This document shows positions 63,579-64,000 of a DNA stretch of 64,000 bases, one piece after another (position 1 is the first letter of the stretch; every line of letters starts with the position of its first letter). A program made the position numbers and the translations under genes. The notes beneath the pieces were generated by a model. It was not told the DNA's origin. It saw only the letters and a list, made by a program, of their open reading frames with translations, and did no database searches. The DNA lies in NCBI GenBank assembly GCA_001464425.1, contig LNEK01000016.1:56734-120733 (forward strand), given 5' to 3'. Origin of the DNA: Alphaproteobacteria bacterium Ga0077535. Lineage in GTDB: Bacteria; Pseudomonadota; Alphaproteobacteria; Caulobacterales; Aquidulcibacteraceae.

Positions 63579-63655
63579 CCTACCCTCCATGTGACGCCAC
63601 ACGCGTCTTCTGAAGGCAGGAGTGAATCGATTTGCCGCCTCTTACAAGGCAAACA

Positions 63656-64000
63656 TCATCTTCCGACGATGACCTCTCCTCCACCTAGCACACGGCGGGT
63701 CACCTCACCCTCGACATGGCGCACACGCACATCGCCCGCGCCCAAAATGGCCGCATCGAGCCTCTCAGCCGAGCCGTTGTGGACAACATCGCCCGCGCCG
63801 GCGATCGCCACGCTCAGGGTGGTGGCGTGGCCATCCCGGATAGTCACATCGCCGGCGCCTTGGATGGCGATATTGGTCGGCCCATCAGCGCGGCCGGCAA
63901 TGAAGTCCCCGGCGCCGGCAATCGATACCGTCAGCCCGTCGTGCACGACGCCCACGACAATGTCGCCGGCGCCCGCGAGCGAAACCGTTGCGCTTCCGGC
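63656..64000 (-). CDS. GIN-domain (DUF2807) protein, 5' end cut by window edge
   Basis: The frame is open to base 64000 and ends at 63656, so only the C-terminal ~114 residues are seen. They form a regular repeat built on the unit AGAGD every ~16-20 residues (SLAGAGDIVV, SIAGAGDFIA, AIQGAGDVTI, AIAGAGDVVH, AILGAGDVRV, VLGGGEVIV). This is the putative auto-transporter adhesin head GIN domain, a beta-solenoid usually exported to the periplasm or surface. The signal peptide would lie to the right. Confidence 0.85.
   Translation of the reverse strand, partial: AGSATVSLAGAGDIVVGVVHDGLTVSIAGAGDFIAGRADGPTNIAIQGAGDVTIRDGHATTLSVAIAGAGDVVHNGSAERLDAAILGAGDVRVRHVEGEVTRRVLGGGEVIVGR

Noticed and set aside
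1..64000. CRISPR arrays and rRNA genes
   Set aside because: No regularly spaced direct repeats and no rRNA-like conserved stretches were seen on either strand.

Overview
The window is about 64 kb of high-GC DNA with alphaproteobacterial features: a traG-trbBCDEJLFGI conjugation operon, NodT-type outer-membrane lipoproteins paired with EmrAB-like exporters, large TonB-dependent receptors, and lasso-peptide cores that resemble the caulonodins as I remember them. A member of the Caulobacterales or a near relative is the best guess. This is an inference; no rRNA gene or species marker is present.

Left region (1-7506, all minus strand): a lasso-peptide locus. In transcription order it runs LuxR-type regulator, LuxI-type acyl-homoserine-lactone synthase, PhyH-type dioxygenase, GntR regulator, precursor peptide 1, precursor peptide 2, B protein (peptidase with leader-binding domain), asparagine-synthetase-like cyclase, and an ABC exporter that runs off the left edge. 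The two tiny precursor genes were found by reading the gaps. Both predict 17-residue cores with Glu at position 8 and the shared segment NGQPL. The close spacing and common strand suggest that quorum sensing controls this peptide.

Conjugation region (7933-19474, plus strand): a complete IncP/Ti-like Trb mating-pair-formation operon headed by TraG, with most genes overlapping by 4 bases. No relaxase is visible. From 19.5 to 29.4 kb comes a patchy accessory stretch: a frameshifted secreted protein, a frameshifted metallo-beta-lactamase-fold gene divergent from a frameshifted HxlR regulator, small lipoprotein and membrane-protein genes, a FecR remnant, an isochorismatase-like hydrolase, an HNH-like fragment and a tyrosine recombinase that abuts a truncated sterol-desaturase-like fragment. 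This looks like the decaying end of an integrative element.

Export and envelope region (29.3-42.8 kb): a MarR-EmrA-EmrB-NodT efflux operon diverges from an LpxR lipid A deacylase followed by a PagL-like deacylase and a hydrolase. A second EmrA-EmrB-NodT operon diverges from a LysR regulator and is followed by a TetR regulator. A third, degraded NodT and EmrB pair lies at 58.9-61.1 kb beside another TetR gene and a half tRNA-Trp.

Uptake and catabolism region (42.8-57 kb): an ABC-2 permease co-transcribed with an acyl-CoA ligase; a TetR regulator divergent from a TonB-dependent receptor, which is followed by an alpha/beta hydrolase, a CocE/NonD-type hydrolase and a zinc alcohol dehydrogenase; a YceI lipoprotein; and a MarR regulator divergent from a second TonB-dependent receptor that ends in a clear terminator. 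The genes suggest uptake and breakdown of a lipophilic ester or amide, but the substrate is unknown. The right end (62.1-64 kb) holds a secreted unknown protein, a VOC-family protein and a partial GIN-domain protein.
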